DNA from: Gymnodinialimonas sp. 57CJ19
Lineage (GTDB): Bacteria > Pseudomonadota > Alphaproteobacteria > Rhodobacterales > Rhodobacteraceae
Length of the DNA stretch: 64,000 nt
Direction: 5' to 3'
Assembly (NCBI RefSeq): GCF_038396845.1
Contig: NZ_CP151587.1
Span: 401,001 to 465,000 of the forward strand
Shown here: positions 59,023-64,000 of the stretch, piece by piece
How positions within the stretch are numbered: position 1 is the stretch's first letter
How the letters are laid out: each line of letters begins with the position of its first letter
Position numbers and translations under genes: made by a program
The notes under the pieces: model-generated
What the model was told of the DNA's origin: nothing
The model's input: the letters and a program-made list of their open reading frames with translations, nothing else
The model's database searches: none

Positions 59023-59637
59023 ATGGCTCACAAGCTGGATTACCTGAAAGAAAGCCCCAGCCAGACCGCGGGACCCTATGTGCATATCGGCTGCACGCCA
59101 AACTTTACTGGCATTGATATCTATGGCGGCGATCTGGGTACCTCGATGAAAACCGGCCCCGTGCAGGGGACAGAGATCACCATCAAAGGCACGGTCTTTG
59201 ACGGCATGGGCACGCCCCTGCGCGATGCGATGGTCGAGATCTGGCAGCCGGACGCGGCGGGGCTGTTCCCCTCGGCCAATGAAACCCGCGGCACGGCAGA
59301 CCCGAATTTCACCGGATGGGGGCGATCGCCCGGCGATATGGAAACCGGTGAGTTCACCTTCAGCACGGTCAAGCCCGGTGCCGTCCCCTTCCCCGATGGT
59401 CGGATGCAAGCGCCCCATATCACCGCTTGGATCGTGGCCCGCGGTATCAACATCGGCCTGCACACACGCATCTATTTCGAGGACGAGTCCGAGGCCAATG
59501 CCGCCGATCCCATCCTGACCCGGATCGAGCATCAAAGCCGCATCCCCACCCTTATGGCAAAGCCCGAGGGCGACGGCGTTTATCGCTTCGACATCCATCT
59601 GCAAGGGCCGGATGAGACGGTGTTTTTTGACATCTAA
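59023..59637 (+). CDS. pcaG: Protocatechuate 3,4-dioxygenase alpha subunit
   Basis: A 204-residue partner of PcaH with the same fold but no iron ligands. SPSQTAGPYVHIG (about residues 11-23) and the DAMVEIWQPDAAGLFPS block (about 67-83) are typical. I chose ATG 59023, two bases after the pcaH stop; AAGGAGGGG lies about ten bases upstream inside pcaH. No pcaB, pcaD or pcaIJ gene follows in the window. Confidence 0.94.
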   Translation: MAHKLDYLKESPSQTAGPYVHIGCTPNFTGIDIYGGDLGTSMKTGPVQGTEITIKGTVFDGMGTPLRDAMVEIWQPDAAGLFPSANETRGTADPNFTGWGRSPGDMETGEFTFSTVKPGAVPFPDGRMQAPHITAWIVARGINIGLHTRIYFEDESEANAADPILTRIEHQSRIPTLMAKPEGDGVYRFDIHLQGPDETVFFDI

Positions 59638-59700
59638 GGGGGCATTGGGCAGGGTCATCCTCTGACGCGCATTCTGCGCGGCCCCGGACAAGAGGTTTCC

Positions 59701-60534
59701 ATGACCAACCCCTGCATCATCTGTGTCGCGATCACCGGATCTGTGCCGACGCAGGCCGACAATCCCGCCGTGCCTGTCACCATCGCCGAGCAGATCGAAA
59801 GCACCCATGCCGCCTTTGAAGCAGGGGCCAGCATTGCCCATTGTCATGTGCGCGATGACGCGGGCAAACCGACCTCGGACCCCGAGCGTTTTGCCCGCCT
59901 GAAAGAGGGGCTAGAGGCCCATTGCCCCGGGATGATCGTGCAGCTTTCTACCGGCGGTCGCTCTGGCGCCGGGGCCGAGCGGGGCGGCATGCTGCCGCTT
60001 CGCCCCGACATGGCGTCGCTTTCTGTGGGGTCCAACAACTTCCCCACCCGCGTCTACGAAAACCCGCCCGATCTGGTGGATTGGCTGGCGTCCGAGATGA
60101 TCTCCCACGACGTGAAACCCGAGATTGAGGCCTTCGATCTAAGCCACATTGTCCAGGCCGCACGCATGGCCGCGGACGGTCGGCTCAAAGGGCCGCTCTA
60201 CGTGCAGTTTGTGATGGGGGTTAAGAACGCGATGCCAGCGGACGAGCGGATTTTTGATTTCTATATCGAGACGCTCAATCGCCTCTCCCCCACCGCCCAA
60301 TGGTGTGCGGCGGGCATCGGCCCGGCTCAGCTGACGGTGAATGAATGGGCGATCTCTCGCGGCGGGCACACGCGCGCAGGGCTGGAGGACAACATCCGCC
60401 TGGACCGCAACACCCTTGCGCCGTCCAACGCAGCGCTGGTGGAGCGAGCCGTGGACCTCTGCGCGAAGTATGACCGACCGGTCGCCACACCGGCCCAGGC
60501 ACGAACGATTCTGGGCCTTCGCGCGGTACGTTAG
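59701..60534 (+). CDS. BKACE (DUF849) beta-keto acid cleavage enzyme
   Basis: A 277-residue TIM-barrel enzyme with zinc. The metal His pair is in HCHVRDDAGKPT (about residues 47-58), VQLSTGG is near 80-86 and a conserved Glu is in PEIEAFD (about 140-146). BKACE enzymes condense a beta-keto acid with acetyl-CoA to give acetoacetate and a new acyl-CoA. Next to pcaHG the natural substrate is beta-ketoadipate, giving succinyl-CoA, which could bypass PcaIJ and PcaF. The last 15 codons are duplicated 309 bases downstream. Convergent with the rRNA operon. Confidence 0.85.
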   Translation: MTNPCIICVAITGSVPTQADNPAVPVTIAEQIESTHAAFEAGASIAHCHVRDDAGKPTSDPERFARLKEGLEAHCPGMIVQLSTGGRSGAGAERGGMLPLRPDMASLSVGSNNFPTRVYENPPDLVDWLASEMISHDVKPEIEAFDLSHIVQAARMAADGRLKGPLYVQFVMGVKNAMPADERIFDFYIETLNRLSPTAQWCAAGIGPAQLTVNEWAISRGGHTRAGLEDNIRLDRNTLAPSNAALVERAVDLCAKYDRPVATPAQARTILGLRAVR

Positions 60535-60710
60535 GGTCGGATTCGATGGCATTAAAGGGCTTAGATCGGCCTCTCCCCCTGGCTTAAAACGACCACCTAT
60601 GGCCCTCCAAAGGACCGATTTTCGGGCAATTTTTCGGGTTTTTCTTCGTGTTTTTCCACAAAACGCCCCTCAGAGCCGGTTTTCGGAACTCCAAATGGCC
60701 ACAAAACGCG

Positions 60711-60730
60711 AAAAACCTCCCGGAGGGAGG
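60711..60730 (-). terminator. Rho-independent terminator, duplicated copy
   Basis: On the minus strand CCTCCC-TCC-GGGAGG is followed by TTTTT. It is the duplicate of the terminator at 61019 and would act as a backup stop. Confidence 0.85.
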
Positions 60731-60759
60731 CACTTAAGCGTCTAAAGTAGAGAGATTAT

Positions 60760-60797
60760 TGGTTGCGGGAGTAGGATTTGAACCTACGACCTTCAGG
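60760..60797 (-). pseudogene. tRNA-fMet 3' fragment (duplicated)
   Basis: This copy of the 3' 38 bases of the initiator tRNA, from just after the anticodon loop through CCA, lacks the acceptor 5' arm, D arm and anticodon. It cannot make a tRNA. The break is at the edge of the duplicated unit. Confidence 0.9.
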
Positions 60798-61018
60798 ACC
60801 GGCCCAGGCACGAACGATTCTGGGCCTTCGCGCGGTACGTTAGGGTCGGATTCGATGGCATCAAGGGGCTTAGATCGGCCTCTCTCCATGCTCAAAACGA
60901 CCACCTATGGCCCTCCAAAGGACCGATTTTCGGGCAATTTTCCGGGTTTTTCTTCGTGTTTTTCCACAAAACGCCCCTCAGAGCCGGTTTTCGGAACTCC
61001 AAATGGCCACAAAACGCG

Positions 61019-61038
61019 AAAAACCTCCCGGAGGGAGG
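61019..61038 (-). terminator. Rho-independent terminator of the rRNA operon
   Basis: On the minus strand a stem CCTCCC-TCC-GGGAGG followed by TTTTT lies 30 bases after the tRNA-fMet 3' end. It ends the 23S-5S-tRNA transcript. Confidence 0.88.
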
Positions 61039-61067
61039 CACTTAAGCGTCTAAAGTAGAGAGATTAT

Positions 61068-61144
<77 letters not shown>

Positions 61145-61220
61145 ACAATATCGCCTCGTGGCCAGTGCGGTCATGATGAGGCTTGGGTATCGTTAGAGAG
61201 ATATGTTTGTTTCTTACTAG

Positions 61221-61336
61221 GTTTGGCGGTGACCTACTCTCCCACACCTTGAGATGCAGTACCATCGGCGCAACGGCACTTAACGGCCGGGTTCGGAATG
61301 GAGCCGGGTGTTTTGCTCGCGCTATGACCACCAAAC
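61221..61336 (-). rRNA. rrf: 5S ribosomal RNA
   Basis: About 116 bases. The 5' and 3' ends GTTTGGTGG and CCGCCAAAC pair as helix I, and the inner CCGAACCCGGCCGTTAAG and GATGGTACTGCATCTCAAGG blocks match alphaproteobacterial 5S RNA. Ends are approximate by one or two bases. Confidence 0.95.
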
Positions 61337-61491
61337 CAAGAAAGAAACAAACAATCAGCTAAGCTACACGATGTGTAACAATACTATCCAGATTTTAACA
61401 CTGTATGGTGTTGGTGATGCTTCATTGTCCATGAGGATCAGGTAAAGTCGCTCCTCTTTCGAGGCGCACGACAATTCCTGTCTTTCACTGG
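61337..61491. other. Spacer between 23S and 5S rRNA genes
   Basis: About 155 bases with no gene. It contains sequence expected to be cut out by processing enzymes during rRNA maturation; I see no tRNA in it. Confidence 0.7.

Positions 61492-64000
<2,509 letters not shown>

Overview
The window comes from an alphaproteobacterium of the Rhodobacterales, most likely the Roseobacter group (Jannaschia-like genera fit, but the genus is not provable here). The reasons are the high G+C, the uvrC-pgsA-moaD-moaE cluster, the plant/alphaproteobacterial type of GshA, a pcaQ/pobA/pcaCHG cluster with a BKACE gene, many CUT1 sugar ABC transporters with LacI regulators, a CtrA-like box, and an initiator tRNA at the end of the rRNA operon.

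Layout. (1) 1-18980 is mostly housekeeping: end of plsY, two DUF805 genes, gshA, an rsmE operon divergent from ubiA, an OmpA-family envelope protein, moaE-moaD-pgsA, uvrC, an sppA/zinc-ribbon/antiporter/SDR operon, a FAH-family gene divergent from rbsK, a glycosyltransferase and a Dabb protein. (2) 19000-41809 is a catabolic island, almost all on the minus strand. One operon (GMC, SDR, GMC, DUF993, LacI, glycerate kinase) and a second (Gfo/Idh, CoA-transferase, enoyl-CoA hydratase, aldehyde dehydrogenase) carry the same operator, TTGGAACGTTCCAA, so they look like one LacI regulon. Two complete CUT1 sugar transporters are interleaved; the first is divergent from its own LacI gene, with a related but distinct operator. 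(3) 42090-48814 holds a MarR gene, an orphan 59-residue protein, a taurine-type ABC transporter with an odd permease, a DAO-family oxidase and a nitroreductase-like gene. (4) 48939-53944 encodes a succinate dehydrogenase/fumarate reductase-like complex (order B-D-C-A) followed by a two-subunit class I fumarase/tartrate dehydratase. The flavoprotein has Cys where covalent SdhA/FrdA enzymes have the FAD-binding His. (5) 53970-60534 carries a TauE/SafE exporter and LysR gene, then pcaQ divergent from pobA-pcaC-pcaH-pcaG-BKACE for 4-hydroxybenzoate degradation through protocatechuate. (6) 60489-64000 is the 3' end of an rRNA operon on the minus strand (23S, 5S, tRNA-fMet, terminator), converging on BKACE. 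The junction carries a tandem duplication of about 309 bp that includes the BKACE 3' end, the terminator and the 3' half of the tRNA.

The most promising undescribed items are the two-operon LacI regulon, whose enzyme mix (sugar-type oxidoreductases, a DUF993 aldolase-like protein and acyl-CoA enzymes) matches no pathway I recognise, the SDH-like complex with a Cys at the flavin site, and two ABC permeases with large predicted extracytoplasmic insertions. All assignments come from reading the sequence; no database search was run.
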